DNA of 64,000 nucleotides from contig NZ_MSLS01000004.1 in assembly GCF_001940785.1 (NCBI RefSeq), positions 146,663 to 210,662 of the forward strand. Direction: 5' to 3'. The position numbers and the translations under genes were made by a program. The stretch comes from Bacillus sp. MRMR6 (GTDB lineage: Bacteria > Bacillota > Bacilli > Bacillales > Cytobacillaceae). The notes beneath the pieces were generated by a model. The model did no database searches, was not told where the DNA came from, and saw nothing but the letters and a program-made list of their open reading frames with translations. Shown piece after piece: positions 18,309-27,088 of this stretch (positions are counted from its first letter, which is position 1; the number at the start of each line of letters is the position of its first letter).

Positions 18309-18966
18309 TTCTGAAATGACCGAGTTTGAACTAGTTTGTGTCATCGTAAATTTCGGCTTAGGAACGAAAGTGATGCAGACAGCTAAAAAATACGGTATTT
18401 CAGGGGGGACTGTGTTATTGGGGAAAGGCACCATAAAAAACCGCCTCTTGAAATTTTTAGCAATATCTGATGTTAGGAAAGAGATTGTCATAATGGTCTC
18501 TACTAAAAAAACAATCAATCACGCCCTTGAACAGCTTGATAACAAATTTAAGTTTGCTAAACCAGGTCATGGGATCGCCTTTACGATTCCCGTTTGCCAT
18601 GTAATTGGAGCCAGGAGCTGCAAAAGCGAGCATATTAATGAAGGAAGAGGTGCAGATGATATGATGTTTCATTCCATTACGGTAATCGTGGAAAAGGGTA
18701 ATGCGGAGGCTGTTATCGAGGCAGCAACGGAAGCAGGTTCTAAAGGCGGTACCATTATTAACGCAAGAGGTTCTGGAATACATGAAACAAGTAAGTTATT
18801 TGCAATGGAAATTGAGCCTGAGAAAGAAATTGTGATGATTCTGTCTGCAAAAGACAGCACTGAAGCAATTGTTACCTCAATCAGAAACAAGCTTAAAATA
18901 GATGAGCCTGGTAATGGAATTATCTTTATCCAAGATGTTAACAAAACATATGGTTTATATAATTAG
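18298..18966 (+). CDS. Tandem PII-like signalling protein
   Basis: A 222-residue protein made of two PII-like ferredoxin-fold domains. Domain 1 (about 8-105) has GTKVMQTAKKYGISGGTVLLGKG and KPGHGIAFTIPV; domain 2 (about 118-215) has AEAVIEAATEAGSKGGTIINARG and EPGNGIIFIQDV. The Gly-rich T-loop base and the PG.G.IF strand are PII features, though the classical uridylylated tyrosine of GlnB is not seen. Normal PII proteins are about 112 residues and trimeric, so this is a fused pair. It overlaps the DUF1538 gene by 11 bases. I infer that it gates that membrane protein in response to a nucleotide or metabolite. Confidence 0.85.
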   Translation: MSSNSEMTEFELVCVIVNFGLGTKVMQTAKKYGISGGTVLLGKGTIKNRLLKFLAISDVRKEIVIMVSTKKTINHALEQLDNKFKFAKPGHGIAFTIPVCHVIGARSCKSEHINEGRGADDMMFHSITVIVEKGNAEAVIEAATEAGSKGGTIINARGSGIHETSKLFAMEIEPEKEIVMILSAKDSTEAIVTSIRNKLKIDEPGNGIIFIQDVNKTYGLYN

Positions 18967-18993
18967 TTCCTAGTTTACTTACATTCTTGAAGG

Positions 18994-19026
18994 AGAGCCC
19001 GTCAGCGTTCGGGCTTCTTTTCTTTT
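18994..19026 (+). terminator. Rho-independent terminator
   Basis: AGAGCCCG pairs with CGGGCTTCT around an 8-base loop, followed by TTTTCTTTT. It ends the DUF1538/PII operon. Confidence 0.75.
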
Positions 19027-19158
19027 GCTAATATCTACTAAACATGAAATGTTTTCATAATGGCTGCTTGTCCTTTATACTTGGATAATGTTTATTTAAT
19101 ATGTTCTTAGGTTACCATTCTATAAAAATAGGGAAACAGTATGAAGGAGGTACTCAAT

Positions 19159-20550
19159 TTGACCATTACTATTGGAGAAAAGATGGTTGCCGAAATCAGC
19201 CATTTAGATGAAAAAGGATCAGGACAAGCAGTCATTTGGCGCAAAAATGAACTGGGTAATCCGAAAAAGCTAAAGCTTACGATTCCACAAACTCTACCTG
19301 GAGAAAAGGTGAGAGTAACGGTCGATCAGCCTGAACGGAGAAGAAGAAAGGCTCAGCCAGAAGAGGTTCTTGAGGTTCATTCAGAAAGAACAACAGCACC
19401 ATGTCCACATTTTGAAAGATGCGGAGGGTGTGTATGGCAGCATTGGCAATACGAAGGACAGTTAAAACATAAAACAACCCATGTAAAAGACGTCATCACA
19501 GCGCAAGGGTTTGACCCGAATTTGGTCCTAGATACGATAGGGATGGATGAGCCTTGGCATTATCGTAACAAAATGGAGTTTACTTTTGCCCCAGATGGAT
19601 CTCTTGGTCTGCATGAACAAGGAAACTTCCGTAAAGTGATCCCCCTTGAGACGTGCTTTATTGCAGGAAAAGAAATGGTAGAGGCAGCAATGGAAGTAGC
19701 CGCTTGGGTGAAAAATCAGCAATTAACAGGGTATAACAAAGATACTCATGAAGGACTGCTGCGACATTTGATGGTAAGACAGTCCTTTGCCACAGGGGAA
19801 ATCATGCTGGGGATATTTGCAACAGAGGCACCTTCTGGTCAGCTTGAAAAGGCAGCTGATGACTTGGTAAGACGTATAGCTGAAAAGTTTCCCCAAGTAA
19901 AAAGCTTAATGTGGCTCGAAAATACACAGTGGGCCGACCGTACACAATCAGAAAATAGTTATCTCTTAGCTGGAAGAGACTTCATCTATGATGAAATGAG
20001 TGGTTACCGTTTCCGTCTATGGTTTGATACTTTCTTTCAAACAAATCCAACCCAGGCGCAAAAATTGGTTGATTTAGCAATCGAAATGGGAGCGCCGAAA
20101 AAAACAGAAAAGATGATTGACCTTTTCTGTGGAGTCGGTACGTTTTCTCTGCCATTTGCTAATCGAGTAGGGAAGTTGGCAGGAATTGAAATTGTTGAAA
20201 CATCCATTGAGTCGGCGAAAAGAAATGCTATGGACAATGGAATTTTTAACACCTCATTCTTAGCTAAAGATGCGCGTAAAGGAATTGACCAGGTGCTTGA
20301 GGACTTCGGTAGTCCGGAACTGTTACTGCTTGACCCGCCGCGTTCAGGTGCAGGTGGAAAGGTAATGAGAAGAATCGGCCGTTCCAAACCAGAACGAATT
20401 GTCTATGTATCATGTAATCCAGATACATTCGCTACTGATATTAAGGAGCTGCAACCATTTGGCTATACGTTAAAAGTTGTCCAGCCGGTTGATCTATTCC
20501 CTCATACCGTTCATGTCGAATGCGTGGCACTGCTCGTTTTAAACCAATAG
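19159..20550 (+). CDS. rlmD: 23S rRNA (uracil-C5)-methyltransferase, RlmD/RumA family
   Basis: A 463-residue SAM-dependent methyltransferase of the TrmA/RumA/RlmD family. An N-terminal TRAM domain (about 1-60) is followed by an iron-sulfur cysteine set (CPHFERCGGCVWQ), the SAM site DLFCGVGTFSLP, the DPPRSG loop, and the catalytic VSCNP with its nucleophilic cysteine. It methylates U747/U1939-type uridines of 23S rRNA; the B. subtilis relative is RlmCD (YefA). I start at TTG 19159 because AAGGAGGT lies at 19144-19151, seven bases upstream; an in-frame ATG at 19141 would put that ribosome site inside the gene. It is monocistronic. Confidence 0.92.
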   Translation: MTITIGEKMVAEISHLDEKGSGQAVIWRKNELGNPKKLKLTIPQTLPGEKVRVTVDQPERRRRKAQPEEVLEVHSERTTAPCPHFERCGGCVWQHWQYEGQLKHKTTHVKDVITAQGFDPNLVLDTIGMDEPWHYRNKMEFTFAPDGSLGLHEQGNFRKVIPLETCFIAGKEMVEAAMEVAAWVKNQQLTGYNKDTHEGLLRHLMVRQSFATGEIMLGIFATEAPSGQLEKAADDLVRRIAEKFPQVKSLMWLENTQWADRTQSENSYLLAGRDFIYDEMSGYRFRLWFDTFFQTNPTQAQKLVDLAIEMGAPKKTEKMIDLFCGVGTFSLPFANRVGKLAGIEIVETSIESAKRNAMDNGIFNTSFLAKDARKGIDQVLEDFGSPELLLLDPPRSGAGGKVMRRIGRSKPERIVYVSCNPDTFATDIKELQPFGYTLKVVQPVDLFPHTVHVECVALLVLNQ

Positions 20551-20567
20551 TTTTATAAGAATTTGTA

Positions 20568-20597
20568 ACTGCACTTTAACTGAAGTGCAGTTTTTTT
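20568..20597 (+). terminator. Rho-independent terminator
   Basis: CTGCACTT pairs perfectly with AAGTGCAG around a 6-base loop and is followed by seven T. Confidence 0.85.
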
Positions 20598-20688
20598 AAT
20601 CTGTGTCGAAGGTAAATTCAAATTAATGTGGAATCTAAGAATGAGGAATAATAGTGTTGAGTATGAACCGGTCTTGGGAGTGATTTGA

Positions 20689-22110
20689 GTGATTGTGAAA
20701 GAAAAGCCTGTAAAAACAACGATTATACATACAGAAAACCCGTTTGAGATGATAAGAACAGTGTCGAATCTAGATAGATGTGGAACAGATCGTAAAGTGA
20801 AAAGAGTAATATTTATTAGATACATTGGTGTTTCTACCGATGAAAAAAGCCATCTAGACATGCTCGGGCACATGGACCAAGATTTGCGAAAGCTAAATAC
20901 AGGATACTTGCGATTAGAAGGTGGTCTCTATAATGGTTTCTCTCAAAGTGAGATACAAATTGCGGAACAAAGTTGGAATGAATATCTGAAACTAGAAAGT
21001 CAAATCCCTTTTGACCACAGCCAACTTTACAAATTGAATCTGGGCTATTTAATCAGAGAGAACACGCTAGAATGGACAAAAAAGACTCTTTTTAAAGAAA
21101 TAATAAAGCTATATGATCAAAACAATGCTGCGAAAGGTTCCTCAGCAAGAAGAAACTTTGGGATTAAATTTCTCATCTGGATGAATTGTTATGTAAAAGA
21201 ATTATTTGATGAGTATTTCAATTTCAATCATATACCCAAGGTTATTTATTATGGTGATATAAAAAAGCATGAGCAGTATTTACTATTGTTTTTGTCAAAC
21301 ATGGGTTGTGATGTACTATATATTAACCCGAAGGAAGATATGAAAGAGATTCTCCCGCAAATCAATAATAGATCCATCCTGATTAAACAACCGTATACAA
21401 CTCAGGGAATTAGTAAATGGCCTGTAATTTCGGTGCCTGCTAAAAAAGAGGTTCAAGTAACACTCAATGCTGTAGATGAGAAGCCAATAAAGAAAACATC
21501 TGCTGAGCAGAATTTTAGCAGCAGGAAAACAGAAAAGAGCTATGAGGAATTAGCTGAACTAGCCCAGTCCGTTGTATTAATAAATGTTTATAATAATCAA
21601 AAGGAATTATTAGGCAGAGGTTCGGGAGTGGTCATCACCGAGGATGGTTTTATCTTAACCAATTTTCATGTGATTCAAAAAGGTGAAGTTTATGGCATTA
21701 CCTTCGAAAATAACGAAACGGAGTATTTTACGAATAGGTTAGTGAAGTATCACCAAAATTATGATTTAGCCTTATTAAAGATTGATCAGCGAACCGAACC
21801 GCTTTTGATCAATCCACAAGAGAAACTGGTAAGGGGACAAAAAATAGTCGCTATTGGCAGCCCCTTGGGTCTTTTTAATACCATTTCAGACGGGATTATT
21901 TCAGGTTTTAGAGACTTTGGAGACATAGAAGTACTTCAAATAACCGCACCCATTTCGGCAGGAAGCTCAGGAGGGGCATTAATTGATTTATACGGAAATC
22001 TTATTGGCATCACCACCGCAGGCTTTGACGAAGGACAGAATTTAAATTTAGCCGTGGGAACAAAATATATCAAGCTTTTCGCCGATGCGATTTTAAAAAA
22101 GATGGGGTAA
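20689..22110 (+). CDS. Trypsin-like serine protease with unusual N-terminal domain
   Basis: A 473-residue protein. The C-terminal 190 residues are an HtrA/DegP-type trypsin-like domain with His in TNFHV, Asp in YDLALLKI and Ser in AGSSGGAL; there is no PDZ domain after it. The N-terminal 270 residues resemble the YceG-like (PF14266) family of tellurite/stress operons (GYLRLEGGL near the start, KVIYYGDIKKHE and GCDVLYINP further on). No signal peptide or membrane helix is seen, so the protease is probably cytoplasmic, unlike classic HtrA. GTG start after GGGAG. The YceG match is from memory and less certain than the protease domain. Confidence 0.75.
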   Translation: MIVKEKPVKTTIIHTENPFEMIRTVSNLDRCGTDRKVKRVIFIRYIGVSTDEKSHLDMLGHMDQDLRKLNTGYLRLEGGLYNGFSQSEIQIAEQSWNEYLKLESQIPFDHSQLYKLNLGYLIRENTLEWTKKTLFKEIIKLYDQNNAAKGSSARRNFGIKFLIWMNCYVKELFDEYFNFNHIPKVIYYGDIKKHEQYLLLFLSNMGCDVLYINPKEDMKEILPQINNRSILIKQPYTTQGISKWPVISVPAKKEVQVTLNAVDEKPIKKTSAEQNFSSRKTEKSYEELAELAQSVVLINVYNNQKELLGRGSGVVITEDGFILTNFHVIQKGEVYGITFENNETEYFTNRLVKYHQNYDLALLKIDQRTEPLLINPQEKLVRGQKIVAIGSPLGLFNTISDGIISGFRDFGDIEVLQITAPISAGSSGGALIDLYGNLIGITTAGFDEGQNLNLAVGTKYIKLFADAILKKMG

Positions 22111-22140
22111 TTCCTTTGGGGATTGCCTTTTTTTCTTTTT
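22106..22140 (+). terminator. Rho-independent terminator
   Basis: GGTAATTCC pairs with GGGATTGCC (nine pairs including G-U) with a 4-base loop and a long T tract. The stem begins inside the last codons of the protease gene. Confidence 0.75.
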
Positions 22141-22142
22141 TG

Positions 22143-22171
22143 TTGACAATTTAGCCAAAACAAAATATATT
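22143..22171 (+). promoter_or_regulatory. SigA-type promoter of marR-ABC operon
   Basis: TTGACA at 22143-22148 and TATATT at 22166-22171 are separated by 17 bases. The MarR operator starts inside the -10 box. Confidence 0.75.
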
Positions 22172-22191
22172 ATCTAATAGTATTAGATAAT
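22169..22191. promoter_or_regulatory. MarR operator 1
   Basis: ATTATCTAATA-g-TATTAGATAAT is a perfect 23-base palindrome overlapping the -10 box of the marR promoter. A second copy of its TCTAA-N5-TTAGA core lies before the first ABC gene. Autorepression by the MarR protein is the natural reading. Confidence 0.75.
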
Positions 22192-22207
22192 TAGAAAGGG
22201 GTTACGT

Positions 22208-22633
22208 ATGGATTACAGGCTGTTGGCGAATGAACTGTTTCAAAGCATGATTAGGGCCCCTAAAATGCCGTTCCAGAAAAAAGTAGATGACATTTCACAT
22301 GGGGAAAGAAAAATATTAGGGTATCTGACATTTGGAAAAAACGGGGCTACATCAGGTGAACTTAGCGAGCATCTTGACCTAAGCACTCCTCGGGTTGCTT
22401 CCGCCCTCAATAGCTTATCAAAAAAAGGATTCATTGAACGTAATAGGGACACTGCTGATAAACGGATTGTCATTGTAACGATTACGGAACCTGGAAGAAG
22501 CTTTATGCTCGAAGAACACGAGCAGGCAATGCGGATGATGGAGAAAACACTTAGGAAACTTGGTGAACATGATGCAAATGAATTTGTACGAATCATTAAA
22601 CGGATTACTGAAATTCATCAAGAAAGTGATTGA
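22208..22633 (+). CDS. MarR-family transcriptional regulator
   Basis: A 141-residue winged-helix regulator: LGYLTFGKNGATSGELSEHL leads into the recognition helix STPRVASALNSLSKKGFIER and the wing RDTADKRIVIVTIT. It starts at ATG after GAAAGGGG and is followed 98 bases later by two ABC exporter genes. Two palindromes of the same core flank it, so it very likely represses itself and the exporter until a drug or metabolite binds. The ligand is unknown. Confidence 0.9.
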   Translation: MDYRLLANELFQSMIRAPKMPFQKKVDDISHGERKILGYLTFGKNGATSGELSEHLDLSTPRVASALNSLSKKGFIERNRDTADKRIVIVTITEPGRSFMLEEHEQAMRMMEKTLRKLGEHDANEFVRIIKRITEIHQESD

Positions 22634-22682
22634 GTAAATGCAGGCTATGAAAATTAGCGTCTGCATTATTTTAAAATAAGTA

Positions 22683-22697
22683 TCTAACACTATTAGA
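22683..22697. promoter_or_regulatory. MarR operator 2
   Basis: TCTAA-cacta-TTAGA repeats the core and spacing of the palindrome upstream of marR, 35 bases before the first ABC gene. Confidence 0.6.
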
Positions 22698-22731
22698 TTT
22701 ATAGGGTAGCTTCATTAGGGGGTATATTCAC

Positions 22732-24495
22732 ATGTTGAAAATTTTTAAACATCTGCAGATGAAAGAGTGGTTATTAATTGTTTGTAGTTTAATCTTCATT
22801 GTGACACAGGTTTGGCTCGACTTAAAATTGCCTGACTATATATATGAGATTACTATGCTGGTTCAGACAGAAGGCAGTAAGATGAGTGAGGTTCTTGTTC
22901 AAGGCGGATATATGCTATTGTGTGCTGTTGGAAGTATGTTCGCGGCGATGATTGTGGGCTTTTTTGCGGCAAAGGTTGCTGCCGGTTTTTCTGTCCGTCT
23001 TCGCGGTATGGTGTTCGACAAGACCTTGTCCTTCTCGATGCAAGAAATCAATGGCTTTTCAACTTCAAGCTTGATTACGCGCTCAACAAATGATATTACC
23101 CAAATTCAGCTGCTGATTGCAATGGGACTGCAGGCGATTGTTAAGGCTCCCATATTAGCTGTTTGGGCGATTTTGAAGATTATGGGAAAAAGCTGGCAAT
23201 GGACGGCAGCAACAGGGTTGGCGGTTGCTTTCCTTATTGTAATGCTATCGATTATCATTTTAGTGGCATTGCCAAAATTTAAAATTATACAAAACCTGAC
23301 TGATAACTTGAATCGGGTTACAAGAGAAAACCTGACAGGTATACGTGTGGTCCATGCTTATAATGCAGAAGGATACCAGGAAGAAAAGTTTGAAAAGGCA
23401 AACAGCGAACTGACACAGACAAATCTATTTACTAACCGAACGATGGCGATTATGATGCCGACGATGGGTCTGATTATGTCAGGGATGACTCTCGCTATCT
23501 ATTGGATTGGTGCATTTCTCATTAGCAATGCTTCGCTTCCGGCAAGATTGCCATTGTTTAGCGACATGGTTGTATTCTCTTCATATGCCATGCAGGTGAT
23601 TATGGCCTTTATGATGCTATCCATGGTGTTTATTATGGTTCCTCGTGCTTCTGTTTCCGCAAAGAGGATTAATGAGGTATTAAATACCGAAGCAAAAATA
23701 CTGGATGGAAATGCAAGAGAAGGGAAGAAAGGCTTTTCTGGAGCAGTAGAATTTCGGAATGTTAGTTTTAAATATCCGGATGCAACTGACTATATTCTAC
23801 GAAACATAAGTTTCACTGCACACCAAGGAGAAACAGTAGCCTTTATCGGATCAACGGGGAGTGGGAAAAGCACATTGATTAACCTGATCCCGCGATTCTA
23901 TGATGCCACGGAAGGTGAAATTTTAATAGACGGAATGAATGTCAAAAATTATTCCCAGGATGCGTTACGAAATAAGCTTGGTTATGTGGCACAGAAAGCG
24001 GTCTTGTTTAGCGGTACCGTTTCTTCTAATGTTGCCTATGGAGAAATTGCAAATGACTCTTTAGATAAGTCTGGCATCATGAAAGCAGTAGAGATTGCTC
24101 AAGGTAAGGAGTTTGTTGAAAAAATGGAAGGAGAGTATGAGGCGAAGATTTCACAAGGCGGTACGAACCTGTCTGGTGGACAAAAACAGCGATTATCTAT
24201 CGCCCGTGCCATCCACAGGCAGCCTGAAATTTACCTATTCGACGATTCATTTTCGGCACTAGATTATAAGACAGATAGAGTCCTGCGTTCATTGCTCAAA
24301 AAGGAAATTAAGGATGCAACCACCTTAATTGTTGCACAGCGGATTGGTACGATTAAGGACGCGGACCGGATCATTGTACTGAACGATGGTGAAGTGGTTG
24401 GTATCGGCACTCATAATGAGCTATTGGTGAATTGCAGTGTTTATCAGGAAATTGCTTATTCTCAGTTATCAAAGGAGGAGCTTGAAATTGGCTAA
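22732..24495 (+). CDS. ABC exporter half-transporter with degenerate ATP site
   Basis: A 587-residue type IV ABC exporter: six membrane helices (about 15-310) then a nucleotide-binding domain with Walker A GSTGSGKST at 373-381 and signature LSGGQ at 480-484. Walker B reads YLFDDS, with Asp505 in place of the catalytic Glu, and the switch position is Gln536 instead of His. These are the marks of the degenerate half of heterodimeric exporters such as TM287/288 or BmrCD. It is followed by the canonical half with an 8-base overlap. Together they should export drugs or lipophilic compounds, under MarR control. Confidence 0.92.
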   Translation: MLKIFKHLQMKEWLLIVCSLIFIVTQVWLDLKLPDYIYEITMLVQTEGSKMSEVLVQGGYMLLCAVGSMFAAMIVGFFAAKVAAGFSVRLRGMVFDKTLSFSMQEINGFSTSSLITRSTNDITQIQLLIAMGLQAIVKAPILAVWAILKIMGKSWQWTAATGLAVAFLIVMLSIIILVALPKFKIIQNLTDNLNRVTRENLTGIRVVHAYNAEGYQEEKFEKANSELTQTNLFTNRTMAIMMPTMGLIMSGMTLAIYWIGAFLISNASLPARLPLFSDMVVFSSYAMQVIMAFMMLSMVFIMVPRASVSAKRINEVLNTEAKILDGNAREGKKGFSGAVEFRNVSFKYPDATDYILRNISFTAHQGETVAFIGSTGSGKSTLINLIPRFYDATEGEILIDGMNVKNYSQDALRNKLGYVAQKAVLFSGTVSSNVAYGEIANDSLDKSGIMKAVEIAQGKEFVEKMEGEYEAKISQGGTNLSGGQKQRLSIARAIHRQPEIYLFDDSFSALDYKTDRVLRSLLKKEIKDATTLIVAQRIGTIKDADRIIVLNDGEVVGIGTHNELLVNCSVYQEIAYSQLSKEELEIG

Positions 24496-26356
24496 AAACG
24501 ATTTGGCAAAACGTGAACACAATCAGATGAACCCTCCTCATGGAAAAGTTGGATCGCCAGGGGGGCCTCCCACACCAGGCGGCCCTATGGCAGGACCAGG
24601 TGCAAAGGCAAAAGATTTCAACAAAACGATTAAGCAGCTTTTATCTTATTGTAAAGTTTATATACCATTCATGATTATTGCCTTGGTCCTTGCCATGGCA
24701 GGAGCAATTTTCAATATCATTGGCCCCGAGATGCTAAGCCGAATTACAGATTTAATTACAGAAGGATTAATGGCAGAGATTGACCTAGATGCTGTAGTGT
24801 GGATTGGAGCCATACTGGCCTTCCTTTATGGCTTAGGCTTTATTTTTAATTATATTCAAGGCTTTATTATGGCAACGGTCACGCAGCGGGTTTCAAAGAA
24901 ATTACGAACGGATATTTCAACAAAAATCAACCGCCTGCCTTTAAAATACTTTGATTCTACTAGTACCGGGGATGTACTAAGCCGGGTTACGAATGATATT
25001 GATTTAATTGGTCAGACAATGAATCAAAGCCTAGGAACGCTTGTTACAGCTATTACCATATTCGTTGGTTCACTCATCATGATGTTCTACACCAATTGGA
25101 TTATGGCCATATCTGCTATTCTTTCAACAATTATAGGCTTTGCTTTTATGACTTTCATCATCTCCAAATCTCAGATCTATTTTGCAGAGCAGCAAAAAGA
25201 GCTTGGGAAGCTGAATGGGCATATTGAAGAAATTTATTCTGGACACCATATTGTTAAGGTTTTTAATGGTGAAAAGAAAGCAAAGGAAACCTTCCACGAA
25301 ATTAACACGAGATTATATAACAGCTCTTGGAAATCACAATTTCTCTCAGGACTTATGATGCCGTTAATGATGTTTGTGGGCAATTTTGGCTATGTGGTTG
25401 TCAGTATTGTGGGAGCGGTGCTTGCCGTGAATGGCACAATCACCTTTGGTGTCATTGTGGCGTTTATGATTTATATTCGGCTGTTCACCCAGCCTCTTGC
25501 GCAGCTTGCCCAGGCAGCAACGAGCTTACAGTCAACAGCTGCTGCAAGTGAACGTGTATTTGAATTTCTTGCTGAAGAAGAACTTGCAAATGAGAGTGAA
25601 AAGACCACATGCCTCGAGAAGGCAAGTGGATATGTTGAATTTAGGAATGTTCGCTTTGGCTATAGTGAAAATAAAATGGTCATCAATAATTTTTCGGTAA
25701 CGGTAAAAGCTGGACAGAAGGTTGCAATTGTTGGACCTACCGGTGCAGGGAAAACAACTCTCATTAACCTGCTCATGCGTTTTTATGAAGTAAACGGAGG
25801 GGAAATATTAATTGACGGTGTTCCAATCAACAGGCTTACTCGCGGAAATATTCACGACCTTTTCTGTATGGTTCTGCAAGACACGTGGCTGTTTGAAGGT
25901 ACTATCCGTGAAAATATTGCTTATGCTAGAAAGGGAGTAACCGACGAGGAGGTTGAAGCAGCCTGCAAAGCGGTAGGACTTCATCATTTTATTAAAACCC
26001 TGCCAAAGGGATACGACACGGTGCTCGACGATAAGGCTAATCTTTCTGCCGGACAGAAACAGCTGATCACCATTGCTCGTGCTATGGTTGTAAATGCTCC
26101 ACTGCTAATTTTGGATGAGGCGACAAGTTCTGTTGATACCCGTACAGAAGTATTGATTCAAGAGGCGATGGACCAGCTTACCGTGGGCAAGACCTCCTTT
26201 GTGATCGCCCATAGGCTCTCGACCATCAAAAATGCTGACTTAATACTTGTCATGAAGGATGGAGACATTATCGAAAGCGGAAATCACCAAGAATTACTTG
26301 GAAAAAATGGTTTCTATGCGGAACTTTACAACAGTCAGTTTGAAAATGCATCCTAA
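24488..26356 (+). CDS. ABC exporter half-transporter with canonical ATP site
   Basis: A 622-residue partner of the preceding protein. A Pro/Gly-rich N-terminal tail of about 50 residues leads into six membrane helices and a nucleotide-binding domain with Walker A GPTGAGKTT, Walker B LLILDEAT with the catalytic Glu, and the switch His in VIAHRLSTI. Its signature is LSAGQ, so the site completed by this motif is the degenerate one, while the partner's LSGGQ completes the active site. I start at TTG 24488, nine bases after AAAGGAGG at 24471-24478; a longer start at 24437 would place that site inside the gene. Heterodimer with the upstream product. Confidence 0.92.
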   Translation: MAKNDLAKREHNQMNPPHGKVGSPGGPPTPGGPMAGPGAKAKDFNKTIKQLLSYCKVYIPFMIIALVLAMAGAIFNIIGPEMLSRITDLITEGLMAEIDLDAVVWIGAILAFLYGLGFIFNYIQGFIMATVTQRVSKKLRTDISTKINRLPLKYFDSTSTGDVLSRVTNDIDLIGQTMNQSLGTLVTAITIFVGSLIMMFYTNWIMAISAILSTIIGFAFMTFIISKSQIYFAEQQKELGKLNGHIEEIYSGHHIVKVFNGEKKAKETFHEINTRLYNSSWKSQFLSGLMMPLMMFVGNFGYVVVSIVGAVLAVNGTITFGVIVAFMIYIRLFTQPLAQLAQAATSLQSTAAASERVFEFLAEEELANESEKTTCLEKASGYVEFRNVRFGYSENKMVINNFSVTVKAGQKVAIVGPTGAGKTTLINLLMRFYEVNGGEILIDGVPINRLTRGNIHDLFCMVLQDTWLFEGTIRENIAYARKGVTDEEVEAACKAVGLHHFIKTLPKGYDTVLDDKANLSAGQKQLITIARAMVVNAPLLILDEATSSVDTRTEVLIQEAMDQLTVGKTSFVIAHRLSTIKNADLILVMKDGDIIESGNHQELLGKNGFYAELYNSQFENAS

Positions 26357-26421
26357 CCTGGAAGCGATATGCCGTGGATAAGTTGAAGTTGTTGTGATAA
26401 ATGTACTAATATATAGAGGGT

Positions 26422-26458
26422 GGGTGCCTGTTACTTTTGGTGACAGGCACCCGTTTTT
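26422..26458 (+). terminator. Terminator built from a GGTGCCTGTCACC-type repeat
   Basis: GGGTGCCTGTTAC pairs with GTGACAGGCACCC around TTTTG and is followed by GTTTTT. It ends the ABC operon and belongs to the same repeat family as elements at 55822, 56764, 57170 and 62547. Confidence 0.75.
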
Positions 26459-26477
26459 AAAAGTAGGAGGTCGACTG

Positions 26478-26993
26478 ATGGAAAATAACGATATATTAAT
26501 TCGTTTGCGATATGCGCTTGAAATTAAAAATAAAGAAATGGCAGAGATTTTTAAACTTGGCGGTGTGGAGGTAACCGTACCAGAAGTTATCCAGATTCTC
26601 ACCAAATCAGATGAAGAGGAATATGATGCTGAGGATGACGGTGACGGTAACGGGCAAATCCGGGTGAATAACGGTATGTTTGATTCCTTTTTAAATGGTT
26701 TGATTATTTATAAAAGAGGAAAACAAGAGCCCAAACCTGGCCAACCAGCTGCTCCAGAACCACCATTAAAGAAAAGCGTAAATGTTAATAATCTTTTGCT
26801 AAAGAAAGTAAAAATTGCTCTAGCACTAACAACAGAGGACATGCTCGATCTATTTGAAAAAGCAGGCATCACCGTAACAAAAGGCGAACTTGGAGCCTTA
26901 CTTCGAAAAGAAGGTCATAAAAACTACAAAGAATGCGGCGACAAATACGCCCGAAACTTTTTAAAGGGACTTGCTATTAAATATAGAGGATGA
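26478..26993 (+). CDS. DUF1456 (YehS-like) protein
   Basis: A 171-residue soluble protein made of two similar helical modules, DILIRLRYALEIKNKEMAEIF (about 5-60) and NLLLKKVKIALALTTEDMLDLF (about 103-165), joined by an acidic and a Pro-rich linker. This two-module layout is that of DUF1456/YehS proteins, whose function is unknown. I start at ATG 26478 because GGAGG lies at 26466-26470; a longer frame runs back through the terminator and is not credible. It seems to be transcribed alone. Confidence 0.8.
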   Translation: MENNDILIRLRYALEIKNKEMAEIFKLGGVEVTVPEVIQILTKSDEEEYDAEDDGDGNGQIRVNNGMFDSFLNGLIIYKRGKQEPKPGQPAAPEPPLKKSVNVNNLLLKKVKIALALTTEDMLDLFEKAGITVTKGELGALLRKEGHKNYKECGDKYARNFLKGLAIKYRG

Positions 26994-27088
26994 CTCGGAT
27001 TAGATGAGGTTCGGGAAGTTCAATTGCAAGACAAACTAACACCAATATGAGCGGACATTGTCCCGAGAAGGCCAATACAGGAGAAACG

